Assembly (NCBI GenBank): GCA_001769275.1
Contig: MEOQ01000026.1
Span: 1-64,000, forward strand
DNA: 64,000 bases
Reading direction: 5' to 3'
Source of the DNA: Bacteroidetes bacterium GWF2_43_63
Lineage (GTDB): Bacteria > Bacteroidota > Bacteroidia > Bacteroidales > DTU049
Part shown: positions 40,803 to 49,906 of the stretch, in pieces
How positions within the stretch are numbered: the first letter of the stretch is position 1
Layout: every line of letters begins with the position of its first letter
Program-made: the position numbers and the translations under genes
The notes under the pieces: model-generated
Told to the model about the DNA's origin: nothing
Databases searched by the model: none
What the model saw: only the letters and a program-made list of their open reading frames with translations

Positions 40803-42890
40803 ATGAATATCACTAGAAACCTGATATTGCTGTTAATGCTTTGTGCATTTCCTGCTGCAGTTTTTGCCCAGGAGCCCATTGACAGCACCAACGAAAATTC
40901 AGTGGAAGACCGCATCGAAACAATTGCGGAGAATACTGATGCAGAAATTGATTATTCAAGTCTTACGGAAACACTGAAATATTTCAGAAAACATCCGATC
41001 AACCTGAATCGAACAGACCAGGCTGAATTGGAAGAACTTGGCCTTCTGAATGACATTCAGATTGACAATTTACTGCGACACATTGAAAAAAATGGCGCTC
41101 TGATTTCGTTGTATGAGTTGCAAAGTATCGACGGATTTGATCTGCCGACAATCTATTCTATTTTACCTTATGTGAAAATTACGGGCGACAGCAACCGCAA
41201 GACATGGAATTTCAACGAGATTCTTAATCAATCCAAAAGCACATTGTTTGTCAGATACACCAATATTTTACAACAGCAGACCGGGTATTCCCCCATCACC
41301 GACAGCGCCCTTGCAGAAAGTCCAAACTCAAGGTATCTTGGAAGCGATTACAAGCTCTATACCCGCTACAAGTTTGCTTATTACAATATGCTGAGTTTTG
41401 GTGTTACGGCTGAAAAAGATTATGGCGAAGAATTCTTCAAAGGCAGCCAGAAACAAGGGTTTGATTTCTACAGTGCGCATTTTTTCATCAAAGACATTGG
41501 TCCCCTGAGAGCACTGGCAGTAGGTGACTATGCGCTTCAATTTGGACAGGGACTAACGTTTTGGTCCGGATTATCTTACGGAAAATCGGCCGAGGCCATC
41601 AATATCAAAAAGAGCGGCCGAGGCATAGTTCCCTACAGTTCTGTCAATGAGAACTTATTTTTGCGTGGAGCTGCAGCCCAGTTTGATCTAAAACCTTTTT
41701 CGTTCTATGCCTGGGTGAGCCGGAAAATGCTGGATGCGAATGTCCAGGGCGGAGATTCGATGAATACAGAAGAGTTTGTTATCACCAGTCTTCAGGAATC
41801 AGGTCTCCACAATACGCAATCGACCATTGAGGATAAAGATCAGATTAGTGAACTTATTGTCGGAGGCCGCATGGAAGCGACAATTCGTAGAGTCAAAATT
41901 GGCACGACTGGTTACTACACCCGATTCGGACAATCAATAGCCCCTGGAGATCAGCTATACGAATATTACAACTTTTCAGGCAACGAGAATCTGAATTTTG
42001 GGCTGGACTACAGCTGGATCATAAAAAATGCAAACTTTTTCGGCGAAGCCGCTATAAGTAAAAGCGGAGGAAAGGCTTTTATTAATGGAATTATGCTCTC
42101 CCCCGACAGGTTATTTACCGTTTCGGTGCTGCACCGATATCTGGAACCCGACTACCATGTAATTTATGCCACAGCGCTCCAGGAAGCTTCAACTATTAAG
42201 AACGAGCATGGATTCTATTTTGGAAATGAGTTGAAATTCTCGCGCAAATGGCGCTTTAATTCGTACGTTGACTTATTTTCCTTTCCATGGCTGCGTTATG
42301 GAGTTGATGCACCTTCCAATGGCATTGAAATGCTGGCCCAAATAAATTTCAGACCAACAAAAAGAGCTGAATTCTACGCGCGCTTCCGTCAGGAAAACAA
42401 GGAAATGAGTGTCACTCAGGAACATATATCGGTGCTTGAACCAACTATCAAACGTTCGTACCGCATCAATGCTTCATTTCCAGTTTCAGAAAGTGTGACA
42501 TTGAAATCACGTGCCGAATATCTGACCTATCAGGAAGGCACCGGAGAGCAGCGCGACGGTTTTCTTATTTATCAGGATGTCAACTTTCGCCACCCCGGCA
42601 GTACTATTTCGTTTAATGCGCGATATGCATTATTCGATACCGATACATACGACGAGCGTATTTATGCATATGAAAACGACGTATTATACGGCTATTCAAT
42701 ACCCGGGTTCTACAGCAAGGGGAGCCGCATGTATCTGACAGTTAGATGGTCAGCAACAAAGCATCTGGATTTCTGGGCGCGCATTGCTCAAACCACCTAT
42801 GTAAATAAGGACGTAGTTGGCAGTGGGTTGGAAGAAATACAAGGACCCTCGAAAACCGAATTGAAGTTGCAAATGCGCATAACGTTTTAA
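40803..42890 (+). CDS. Outer-membrane protein with N-terminal helix-hairpin-helix domain
   Basis: 695 residues. Signal peptide ends VFAQ (about 23). An HHH/ComEA-like region (about 55-125: KHPINLNRTDQAELEELGLL, then HIEKNGALISLYELQSIDGF) precedes about 550 residues of alternating strands, e.g. ALAVGDYALQFGQGLTFWSGL, ending LKLQMRITF, as expected for a large outer-membrane barrel. HHH folds usually bind DNA; on an exported protein the role is unclear, perhaps DNA uptake or simply a structural fold. Partner of the barrel gene two bp upstream. Confidence 0.8.
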   Translation: MNITRNLILLLMLCAFPAAVFAQEPIDSTNENSVEDRIETIAENTDAEIDYSSLTETLKYFRKHPINLNRTDQAELEELGLLNDIQIDNLLRHIEKNGALISLYELQSIDGFDLPTIYSILPYVKITGDSNRKTWNFNEILNQSKSTLFVRYTNILQQQTGYSPITDSALAESPNSRYLGSDYKLYTRYKFAYYNMLSFGVTAEKDYGEEFFKGSQKQGFDFYSAHFFIKDIGPLRALAVGDYALQFGQGLTFWSGLSYGKSAEAINIKKSGRGIVPYSSVNENLFLRGAAAQFDLKPFSFYAWVSRKMLDANVQGGDSMNTEEFVITSLQESGLHNTQSTIEDKDQISELIVGGRMEATIRRVKIGTTGYYTRFGQSIAPGDQLYEYYNFSGNENLNFGLDYSWIIKNANFFGEAAISKSGGKAFINGIMLSPDRLFTVSVLHRYLEPDYHVIYATALQEASTIKNEHGFYFGNELKFSRKWRFNSYVDLFSFPWLRYGVDAPSNGIEMLAQINFRPTKRAEFYARFRQENKEMSVTQEHISVLEPTIKRSYRINASFPVSESVTLKSRAEYLTYQEGTGEQRDGFLIYQDVNFRHPGSTISFNARYALFDTDTYDERIYAYENDVLYGYSIPGFYSKGSRMYLTVRWSATKHLDFWARIAQTTYVNKDVVGSGLEEIQGPSKTELKLQMRITF

Positions 42891-42909
42891 GTTCTTTCGA
42901 AAATTGTTC

Positions 42910-42917
42910 TATTTTTG
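42910..42917 (+). promoter_or_regulatory. -7 element of the POT transporter gene
   Basis: TATTTTTG matches TAnnTTTG, 30 bases before the ATG at 42948. Confidence 0.5.
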
Positions 42918-42947
42918 CCGAAGAAAATTCACTAAACCTTTCAAAAT

Positions 42948-44480
42948 ATGTTCAAAAATCATCCTAAAGGACTACTCGCAGCTGCATTGGCAAACATGGG
43001 CGAACGATTCGGGTTCTACACAATGATGGCCATTCTGGTTTTGTTTCTCCAGGCAAAGTTTGGACTCTCAGGACCTAATGCCGGAATCATTTACTCGATT
43101 TTTTACTTTTCCATTTACATTCTGGCTTTTGTTGGCGGTCTTATTGCCGATAAAACTAAAAACTTCAAGGGTACCATCCTCGTCGGACTTATTCTGATGG
43201 CGATTGGTTATTTCCTCATTGCCATTCCAACAGAGACCCCGGTTCCTCAGGGCTCTTTTGTTACGTTGCTTGCTATGACCTGTTTTGGTCTTTTTGTTAT
43301 TGCTTTTGGTAATGGTTTGTTCAAAGGAAACCTGCAGGCACTGGTCGGACAGATGTACGATAATGAGCAGTATGGAAAAATGCGCGACTCTGGTTTTTCA
43401 TTATTCTATATGTTCATCAATGTTGGGGCAATCTTTGCACCTCTGGCAGCGGTAGGAGTAAGAAACTGGTGGGTTAGTTCCCATGGTTTTGCCTATAACT
43501 CAGACCTTCCAGGCCTTTGCCACTCGCACCTTGATCAAACAATTTCAGCCGACGGAGCCACAAAGCTCGTTGACCTCGCTTCAAAAGCTGGTTTCACGGG
43601 TACAGACATGACTACCTTTGCCAATGAGTATTTGAATGTCTTCGCAACTGGTTTTCACTATGCTTTCGCTGTTGCTATTGGCGCTATGCTGATTTCGCTG
43701 GTCATTTATCTGACCAATAAAAAGAAATTCCCAAATCCGAAAACAAAGCAAGAAATTGCAGCCGGAGTTCAGGCTGGCGAAATGGATATCAAGGAAGTTA
43801 AACAACGCCTTTATGCACTATTTGCAGTATTTGCGGTTGTTATCTTCTTCTGGTTTTCGTTCCATCAGAACGGACTAACGCTGACCTATTTTGCCAAAGA
43901 CTATACTGACCTGAGTCAGATAAACATCAATCTTGGCTTCACAAATTTAGTTGGGGCCGAGTTGTTTCAGTCAATCAATCCGTTCTTTGTCGTATTCCTT
44001 ACTCCTGTAATTCTGGCTGTTTTTGCCGCTTTGCGCGCCAGAGGCAAAGAGCCTTCAACACCAAAGAAAATTGCCATCGGTATGGGTATTGCAGCATCTG
44101 CATATGTGCTAATGGCTGTTGGTTCGATGGGTGTTCCTACCAAAGAAGCTATCACTGAAATGGGTGGACTTCCCGATGCACAACGCATTACACCGTTGCT
44201 TCTGATTGGCACTTATTTTATTCTTACAGTGGCAGAGCTCTTCATTTCGCCATTGGGAATTTCATTCGTATCAAAAGTTGCCCCACCTAAATATCAGGGT
44301 ATGATGCAGGGTCTTTGGCTTTGCGCAACTGCAATCGGTAATTCGCTCTTATTTATCGGTGCCATTTTATATGAGAACATTCCAATTTCTATGACATGGA
44401 CCGTTTTCATCGTCGCATGCTGTATCTCAATGGGAACAATGTTCTTCATGCTGAGGTGGCTTGAACGGGTATCGAAATAA
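42948..44480 (+). CDS. POT/PTR2-family proton-coupled peptide transporter
   Basis: 510 residues, twelve to fourteen membrane segments of the major facilitator fold. The family signature MGERFGFYTMM (about 17-27, ExxERFxYY-like) couples proton and peptide binding. FGNGLFKGNLQALVGQMY and FSLFYMFINVGAIFAPL match the PTR2 signatures. Imports di- and tripeptides into the cytoplasm. A loop of about 60 residues at 175-235 (with SHGFAYNSDLPGLCHSH) is longer than in E. coli DtpA. Own promoter and strong terminator, so monocistronic. Confidence 0.93.
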   Translation: MFKNHPKGLLAAALANMGERFGFYTMMAILVLFLQAKFGLSGPNAGIIYSIFYFSIYILAFVGGLIADKTKNFKGTILVGLILMAIGYFLIAIPTETPVPQGSFVTLLAMTCFGLFVIAFGNGLFKGNLQALVGQMYDNEQYGKMRDSGFSLFYMFINVGAIFAPLAAVGVRNWWVSSHGFAYNSDLPGLCHSHLDQTISADGATKLVDLASKAGFTGTDMTTFANEYLNVFATGFHYAFAVAIGAMLISLVIYLTNKKKFPNPKTKQEIAAGVQAGEMDIKEVKQRLYALFAVFAVVIFFWFSFHQNGLTLTYFAKDYTDLSQININLGFTNLVGAELFQSINPFFVVFLTPVILAVFAALRARGKEPSTPKKIAIGMGIAASAYVLMAVGSMGVPTKEAITEMGGLPDAQRITPLLLIGTYFILTVAELFISPLGISFVSKVAPPKYQGMMQGLWLCATAIGNSLLFIGAILYENIPISMTWTVFIVACCISMGTMFFMLRWLERVSK

Positions 44481-44502
44481 ATCATTTGACTGTACTATTA
44501 AG

Positions 44503-44532
44503 GGAGTTGCTTCTTGGCAGCTCCTTTTTTTT
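44503..44532 (+). terminator. Terminator of the POT transporter gene
   Basis: Stem ggagttgc (44503-44510) with gcagctcc (44517-44524), one G-U pair, loop of six, followed by eight T. Confidence 0.88.
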
Positions 44533-44540
44533 AAATAATT

Positions 44541-45470
44541 ATGCACCAGAAAGCATTTACCCTTCTTTCGGAATATCTGAAGGAAAAACACGGCGGTCGA
44601 CTGCAAAAAGTGAGTGTTGATGCTGGTTTCACATGCCCAAACCGCGATGGATCTGCCGGAACAGGCGGCTGCACGTATTGCGATAATTCAGCTTTTAATC
44701 CATCCTATTGCTCGCCGGCAAAATCAATCCGGCAGCAAGTGTTGGAAGGAATCGAATTTCACGCAAAGCGCTACAGGCGGGCACAGCAATTTCTGGTCTA
44801 TTTTCAGCCCTATTCCAACACGTATGCAGAAGTTAATAAGCTGCGGGCACTGTTTGCAGAAGCTTTAAATATTGAAGGAGTGGCGGGAATTTGCGTGAGC
44901 ACACGCCCGGATTGTTTCTGTCAGGAAACTGCTGAACTTTTAGCCGAAATTGCCGAAAATAAAGTGGTTATGCTGGAGCTTGGGGTTGAAAGTATCCGGG
45001 ACAAAACTTTGCAAAGAATAAACCGTGGACATGATTTTGCGGCAACAGAAGAAGCTTTTGAGCTGGCAAATTCGTTTAATCTTTTTGTCACCGGACATTA
45101 TATTATTGGATTACCTGGCGAAAGCCGCGAAGAAATTCTTTCAGATGCATCAGTGTTGAACAAACTTCCCATGAATGCCCTGAAGCTTCACCAATTGCAG
45201 ATAGTTCGCAATACAGCCATGGAAAAGGATTATCTGGATCATCCGGAAGACTATTTGCTGTTTGAATTGCCGGAATATGTCGATTTCATTGTTTCCTTTG
45301 CCGAGCGGCTGCGGCCGGATCTGTTGATTGATCGCTTTGCTGGAGAGGTTCCGCCATCCTTTTTGCGCGCACCCGACTGGGGCCTAGTCCGTTATGATCA
45401 GGTGCTGCAAATGATTGAAAAGAAATTTATTGAGCGAAATACGGTACAGGGCAGAGCCTGTGTGATATAA
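44541..45470 (+). CDS. Radical SAM protein, TIGR01212/YhcC type
   Basis: 309 residues. The 4Fe-4S cluster motif is C32-x11-C44-x2-C47 (TCPNRDG then GGCTYC), the unusual spacing of the YtqA/YhcC family. YFQPYSNTYA, GICVSTRPDCF and ELGVESIRDKTLQRINRGHD follow the radical SAM barrel, with GHYIIGLPGES. The family's reaction in cells is not firmly known. Starts eight bases after the T-run of the preceding terminator and has no clear promoter in that gap, so some read-through is possible. Confidence 0.9.
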   Translation: MHQKAFTLLSEYLKEKHGGRLQKVSVDAGFTCPNRDGSAGTGGCTYCDNSAFNPSYCSPAKSIRQQVLEGIEFHAKRYRRAQQFLVYFQPYSNTYAEVNKLRALFAEALNIEGVAGICVSTRPDCFCQETAELLAEIAENKVVMLELGVESIRDKTLQRINRGHDFAATEEAFELANSFNLFVTGHYIIGLPGESREEILSDASVLNKLPMNALKLHQLQIVRNTAMEKDYLDHPEDYLLFELPEYVDFIVSFAERLRPDLLIDRFAGEVPPSFLRAPDWGLVRYDQVLQMIEKKFIERNTVQGRACVI

Positions 45471-45631
45471 GATATAAGAAATGAGATATGTGATTTTTGA
45501 TTTGAGCTTTAATTTATGATAGACTGATTTAGCGATGGAGCATTCTTTAATTATATTCAATTTATAATCTGCAAATTATACTTATACCCCTTCCTTCAAA
45601 AATCAAATATCTTAAATAAAATATCTTAAAT

Positions 45632-45722
45632 AAAAAAAAGCCCCTTGCGGGGCTCACGTTATCTGTTATGATTTGGGGGGGCTTGTTTGAGTGAAAAGTA
45701 AATTTGTTTTCTCAACTTTCAC
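45632..45722 (-). ncRNA. Candidate small RNA with intrinsic terminator
   Basis: On the minus strand a TATCTTTG element (45727-45734) is followed by about 90 nt that end in a hairpin agcccc/ggggct (45639-45654) and eight T. Near the 5' end gtgaaagt and acttttcac can form another hairpin. A C-run (agccccccc) could compete for the terminator's ggggct, so alternative folds are possible. No Rfam family recognised. It might instead be the 3' end of a read-through transcript from nfeD. Confidence 0.4.
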
Positions 45723-45726
45723 GACA

Positions 45727-45734
45727 CAAAGATA
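45727..45734 (-). promoter_or_regulatory. -7-like element of candidate sRNA
   Basis: TATCTTTG on the minus strand. No TTG at 19-bp spacing. Confidence 0.4.
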
Positions 45735-45894
45735 TATCATGAAACAACACCTTTTTTTTCACTTATTCATGTTGCGGCAAATTGTGATAATCTACACCGA
45801 ATTGAAAAACAAAGGCATTAAGAATTGCTAATACAATCATGTAGATCATTGTTTCACTGACCATTATACCCCTCAATGTTGTGATTGTTAAAAA

Positions 45895-45912
45895 CATGGA
45901 AATTTTTCCATG
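45895..45912. promoter_or_regulatory. 18-bp perfect palindrome
   Basis: catggaaatttttccatg: arms of eight with a two-base centre. Could be an operator or a small hairpin beyond the nfeD stop. Confidence 0.35.
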
Positions 45913-46015
45913 CAAATTACGCGTCTTATCAAATTTGATATTAATTATTGCGGTTATTTATTTGCTTATCTGCAATTTACCGTTGCACTTTGACAAATAT
46001 TTTTTTCAATCCAGT

Positions 46016-47374
46016 TTAGGCCTTTCTGACAATCAACTGCATATTTTCATAGGCTACAACCCTTATTTTTTCATCTTTTTCAATAAAACCTATTTGTGCG
46101 GTTGCATCGTATTGATCACTGTCGATTTCAATCTTGCCAGCGGGACGAAGAATTGTAAGAGCCGTGCCGGTCTTGCCAATAAGCTCTTTATAAGTGCTTT
46201 CCGAAGCTGAATACCCATCTGATGACCGCAATTCGTCGCTTAATCCCAACGTTGAGCCACCCACTTTAATCCGTACAATTTTTGAGCTTAGATAAAAAGA
46301 TCCAACAAGTGCAGCCAAAATTGAAATGGAAACCAATGCAAAAGATCGGGCAACCGGCGTGTAGTCGCCATCAGGCATTGAAAGTCCGATATTTCCAACC
46401 AGTGCAAAAGTGAGTCCTCCAACAATCAGCACTATTCCTGAAACTCCGGCCACGCCGAAGCCAGGAATAACAAATACCTCTACCGCCAGTAATCCGATTC
46501 CTATAATGAATAAAAGAATTTCCCAGTTATTTGCCAGACCTTCAACGTATAATGGAGCAAAATAGAGCAATGCAGCAACAACGGATACCAATAAAGCAAA
46601 GCCAATACCAGGCGACTGCATTTCGAAGTATATACCGCCGATAATCAACATAATAAGCAACCCGCTAATGGCCGGATTGATCAGGAATCCAATGAATTTG
46701 TCCAGCGCAGAAATTTCCTGACGGACTATTTCATATTCTGAAATGCCATTCATTTTAATCACTTCTTCGATGCTTTCGGCCTGACCTTCGCAAAAGCCGT
46801 TGGCAATTGCTTCTTCGGTGGTAAATGTCAGCACTTTGCCTGAATCTACTACTCCTTCAATATAAACATCGGGATCAACCATCGCTTCGGCAATCATGGG
46901 GTCGCGGCCCTGGGCCTGGGCGGTGCTGCGCATCATCGAACGCATATAGCTCTGATACTTGTCGGGGGCGGCCTCCGAAGTTTCGGTAACAACAGTTGCT
47001 GCACCGATATTGGCTCCTTTACGCATATAAATGCTGTCGCAGGCTATGGAGATCAGCGCTCCCGCCGAAGCGGCGTTGTTGTCGATATAAACCCAAACCG
47101 GCTTTGGAAAATTCAGTAAGGCCGTCCGGATGCTGTCGGCTGCATCTACAAGCCCGCCGTAGGTATTGAGGTGAACCAAAACTATATCGGCATTTAAATC
47201 CCTGGCTTCCTGCAAGCCGTTTTTGGTCGTCCTCCACGAAGATGGGCCGATTTCATCGAAAATTTTCAGGACATAAATCTTGGTTTTGACACTATCCTGC
47301 GCAAAGGAACTGATGGTAAAAACCGGCAGGAATGCCAACAGAAGAAAAAGCAGTTTTTTATTGATAGTATTCAT
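46016..47374 (-). CDS. NfeD-family membrane serine protease
   Basis: 452 residues. Signal peptide or signal anchor (about 1-25). The N-terminal ClpP-like protease domain (about 30-230) has the catalytic Ser103 in NNAASAGALIS and probable catalytic Lys139 in APDKYQSY, as in the 1510-N protease. Next come four or five membrane segments (about 230-370) and a C-terminal NfeD OB-fold (about 385-450: IGKTGTALTILRPAGKIEID). The long form (NfeD1b) usually pairs with a stomatin/flotillin-type protein, which is not found in this window. Overlaps the upstream secreted-protein gene by 17 bp. Confidence 0.92.
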   Translation of the reverse strand: MNTINKKLLFLLLAFLPVFTISSFAQDSVKTKIYVLKIFDEIGPSSWRTTKNGLQEARDLNADIVLVHLNTYGGLVDAADSIRTALLNFPKPVWVYIDNNAASAGALISIACDSIYMRKGANIGAATVVTETSEAAPDKYQSYMRSMMRSTAQAQGRDPMIAEAMVDPDVYIEGVVDSGKVLTFTTEEAIANGFCEGQAESIEEVIKMNGISEYEIVRQEISALDKFIGFLINPAISGLLIMLIIGGIYFEMQSPGIGFALLVSVVAALLYFAPLYVEGLANNWEILLFIIGIGLLAVEVFVIPGFGVAGVSGIVLIVGGLTFALVGNIGLSMPDGDYTPVARSFALVSISILAALVGSFYLSSKIVRIKVGGSTLGLSDELRSSDGYSASESTYKELIGKTGTALTILRPAGKIEIDSDQYDATAQIGFIEKDEKIRVVAYENMQLIVRKA

Positions 47375-48107
47375 AGGTTACAAATGTTTTATTTGTCTGA
47401 CCATCCTGAGACCAACTAATCATAACGAGGCTGCCGTTCTGATCGTAGTTATAGTAATATGTTTCGCTAATTTCATACAAAGCATTGGTGAAAGAGAAGG
47501 AATCAAGATTTCCGCCAGCGTCAAAAACAAAGGATTTTGAGATTTCTCCAACTGAAGAAATTATTTCTCCTTCATTATGCGTGAATTTTTCTGTAGATGA
47601 TAATTCCAGCTCGTTTTCTCCAATTCCTTTTATGTGTTCGGCAGAACCCGAATACTCTTTAATTTCAAGCAGTTTTTTTTCGGCTGAATAAATGAAATGA
47701 GTCTCGGTAATCGTCCATCCTTTTTCAGTATTCCTGCTTACATATTGGGATACAAAGGAATTGTTTTTTTGGTTGAAGTTATACCTGACCGTATCCAAAG
47801 CATTTCCATAAGTATTAACCGCCATTTTCAGAAAACCATTGTTATCATATTGGAACGTATTTGCATATTTAAAGCCCGACTGATTCTCTTCTTTCACCAA
47901 ATTCCCCGACTGATCGAATGAGAGAACCACCTGCTTTTCAATCTGCGAATTGTCTGCTCCTACTGTTGCCAGCATGATCGTTTTCACCTTTTTTTCTTTC
48001 ACCTGCTGCAGATTGAGCCATGGATAGCTGAGCTCAACATAAGGATTCTGAGCATGCATGGAAGATAAAAGACATAAGGTAAAAGATAAAAGAAGAATAT
48101 GTTTCAT
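47358..48107 (-). CDS. Exported protein with YD/RHS-like repeats
   Basis: 249 residues, signal peptide ends MHAQ (about 20). The body has repeated short strands of the YDxxGxLxxM type: SFDQSGNLVKEE, QYDNNGFLKMAV, FDAGGNLDSFSF, NYDQNGSLVMIS. Such units form beta-sheet in YD-repeat proteins, but here only four or five occur. Function unknown. It overlaps nfeD by 17 bp and is the first gene of that pair, so may act with the NfeD protease. Confidence 0.8.
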   Translation of the reverse strand: MKHILLLSFTLCLLSSMHAQNPYVELSYPWLNLQQVKEKKVKTIMLATVGADNSQIEKQVVLSFDQSGNLVKEENQSGFKYANTFQYDNNGFLKMAVNTYGNALDTVRYNFNQKNNSFVSQYVSRNTEKGWTITETHFIYSAEKKLLEIKEYSGSAEHIKGIGENELELSSTEKFTHNEGEIISSVGEISKSFVFDAGGNLDSFSFTNALYEISETYYYNYDQNGSLVMISWSQDGQTNKTFVTYEYYQ

Positions 48108-48121
48108 AAGCGTAGAAATTT

Positions 48122-48130
48122 AAAAAAAAT
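48122..48130 (-). terminator. U-tract after rnpB
   Basis: A run of eight T on the minus strand follows directly after the P1 stem of rnpB, which itself can serve as the terminator stem. Confidence 0.55.
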
Positions 48131-48487
48131 AAGCTGTCCCATAAGCCGGATTCTGTGTTCTGCCGAAGCAGAATCTCATCATTTATCTGCGGTACATGTC
48201 GCCATGGACCTTTAGCAGCCTACCCCCCGGCATGGGCGAGCAGCCCTAAGCCGGTATACGTGGCTTTGCACCCCATGAGGTTTACCTTCTGCGGAGTCAC
48301 CTCCGGCAGCTGTGAGCTCTTACCTCACAATTTCACCCTTACCCCGGCACAAGGCCGTGGCGGTATAATTTCTGTTGCACTGGCTGTCCCGCCGAAGCGG
48401 GCCTTCCCGTTAGGAAGCATGGTGCTCTGTGGTGTCCGGACTTTCCTCCCTTTATTAAAAACAAAGAGCGATGAGAGGAACAGCTTA
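48131..48487 (-). ncRNA. rnpB: RNase P RNA (class A)
   Basis: About 357 nt. The conserved 5' block GAGGAAAGTCCGGAC is at 48434-48448 (minus strand) and the 3' block ACAGAATCCGGCTTAT at 48141-48156. P1 is made from the ends: aagctgt near 48480-48487 pairs with acagctt at 48131-48137. ACAGAAA near 48370 and GGGTAAGGGTGAAA follow the class A core. The transcript matures the 5' ends of tRNAs. A TATTTTTG promoter element lies just upstream and a run of T follows P1. Confidence 0.97.
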
Positions 48488-48490
48488 TCA

Positions 48491-48498
48491 CAAAAATA
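48491..48498 (-). promoter_or_regulatory. -7 element of rnpB
   Basis: TATTTTTG on the minus strand, four bases before the start of P1 at about 48487, the distance expected for initiation at the mature 5' end. Confidence 0.65.
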
Positions 48499-48572
48499 CA
48501 TCGTTTTTCCGACATTAATGCATTTGACTTTCACGAATTTAAGAGATATATGCATTTTCCCATCATGTCTGT

Positions 48573-48597
48573 GCCACAATTTTTGTATTATTGTGGC
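48573..48597. promoter_or_regulatory. Inverted repeat upstream of lipoprotein gene
   Basis: gccacaat (48573-48580) and attgtggc (48590-48597), perfect 8-bp arms around nine bases. It lies between rnpB and the gene at 48645. Could be an operator. Confidence 0.4.
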
Positions 48598-48644
48598 AAA
48601 ATAATTGAAAGGCCATCAGCCAAAACCCACTAAAACCTGCAGCC

Positions 48645-49802
48645 ATGAAAAAGATACTTTTACTACTGTTAGTTGCTGCATTTGCTGCTTCCTGCACAAG
48701 TTCGAGAAAATACCTTGAACGCCAGCAATTTGATTACGCGATACAGAAAAGTTCCAAAAAACTGATGAAAAATCCGGATAAGGACAAACAGCTCGATGTT
48801 CTCACCCGCGCGTGGAAAGCCGCTAATCAGCGCGACATAGAGCGGATCAACTACTTGAAAACAACCGGGCAACCCGAAATCTGGGACGAGATTTTCCAGA
48901 TCTTTAATCGCATGAAATGGAGACAAGATATTGTCCGTAACCTGCCACAGCCGGTTCTTTCATCGATCGGATACGTGTTTGTTGATTACACCAATGAAAC
49001 GGTGAATGCTCAGCGAAATGCAGCTGAATTCTACTATCAGAAAGCCATGGTTCTGATGGAAACCGGTGACCGATTTTCAGCCCGCCAGGCCTACGATCAA
49101 CTGTTGCAAACCAAACGTTTCTTTTCGACTTACAAAGATGTTGACCAGCAGATTCTGAAAGCTCAGGCCATGGGAACCGCCAATGTTCTTTTCATCTCGC
49201 GCAACAACTCGGGGCAGATGCTCCCTGAAGGTTTTCTCGATGAAATTCTTAAAGTATCTATGGGGGATTTAGAAGGTCGATTTGTACGGTATTTCAATAC
49301 TTTTGACACCTCGAGACAATATCATTACAGAACTGTTCTGAACCTGACTAAAGTGGATGTGTCGCCCGAAAGTGTGCGTGAGTTTTTCTACGAAGAATCG
49401 AAAGAAGTTCAGGATGGATGGAACTATGTGCTCGACAGCCACGGCAATGTGATGAAAGATAGCCTCGGAAATGATATTAAAATCCCGAAAATGGTTGAAA
49501 TCAGCTGCCAGGTTCACGAAACACAACTGCACAAACAGGCCATTGTCGGTGGCTATCTTGATATATATGACGCAGACAACACCCTTATAAAATCAGATCC
49601 TATCAACGCAGAAGTATTCTTTGACTATGCATTTGCCACTGCAAATGGCGACAAATCGATTCTGAAAGACGAAACCAAGCGCAAGCTCAATAATCCGCCA
49701 GCCGGTTTTCCAAACAGTTTTCAGATGATCTGGGACGCATCGGCCATTGTGAAAAATGTTGCGAAAGACATACTTGTACGTAACTCTTATATTTTCCAAT
49801 AG
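48645..49802 (+). CDS. Predicted lipoprotein, TPR-like helical, unknown function
   Basis: 385 residues. Lipobox AAFAASC (Cys17) after a typical signal. The first 170 residues are helical, with TPR-like pairs (QQFDYAIQKSSKKLMKNPDKD, then EFYYQKAMVLMETGDRFSARQAY). The second half is beta-rich: NVLFISRNNSGQMLPEGF, HYRTVLNLTKVDVSPESV, and GGYLDIYDADNTLIKSDP. No family is recognised, although similar lipoproteins are common in Bacteroidota. Single gene with the inverted repeat in front. Confidence 0.82.
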   Translation: MKKILLLLLVAAFAASCTSSRKYLERQQFDYAIQKSSKKLMKNPDKDKQLDVLTRAWKAANQRDIERINYLKTTGQPEIWDEIFQIFNRMKWRQDIVRNLPQPVLSSIGYVFVDYTNETVNAQRNAAEFYYQKAMVLMETGDRFSARQAYDQLLQTKRFFSTYKDVDQQILKAQAMGTANVLFISRNNSGQMLPEGFLDEILKVSMGDLEGRFVRYFNTFDTSRQYHYRTVLNLTKVDVSPESVREFFYEESKEVQDGWNYVLDSHGNVMKDSLGNDIKIPKMVEISCQVHETQLHKQAIVGGYLDIYDADNTLIKSDPINAEVFFDYAFATANGDKSILKDETKRKLNNPPAGFPNSFQMIWDASAIVKNVAKDILVRNSYIFQ

Positions 49803-49906
49803 TTGAAAGTATTTTCCGAAAGGTCTGAAGAAATTCAGGCCTTTTTTTATTTGCCAGACAACCTTGACTCCTTTGCAGTGTTCTAAGGTAAAGAAGAAAA
49901 ATCATT

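Larger units (their letters stand above)
45471..46015. other. Intergenic region with sRNA-like unit and palindrome
   Basis: Degenerate gatataagatataagaaatgagat repeats come first (45468-45500). Then there is a possible minus-strand small RNA (45632-45722) with its -7 element (45727-45734), and an 18-bp palindrome at 45895-45912. A 109-codon plus-strand frame at 45881-46210 mostly overlaps the nfeD 3' end and is not supported. Confidence 0.5.

Noticed and set aside
45881-46210. 109-codon plus-strand frame
   Set aside because: Over half is antisense to the nfeD C-terminus; the rest is A/T-rich spacer with no promoter or start context.
48155-48604. 149-codon plus-strand frame and an 84-codon minus-strand frame at 48325-48579
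   Set aside because: Both lie over RNase P RNA, whose conserved blocks and P1 stem explain the sequence.
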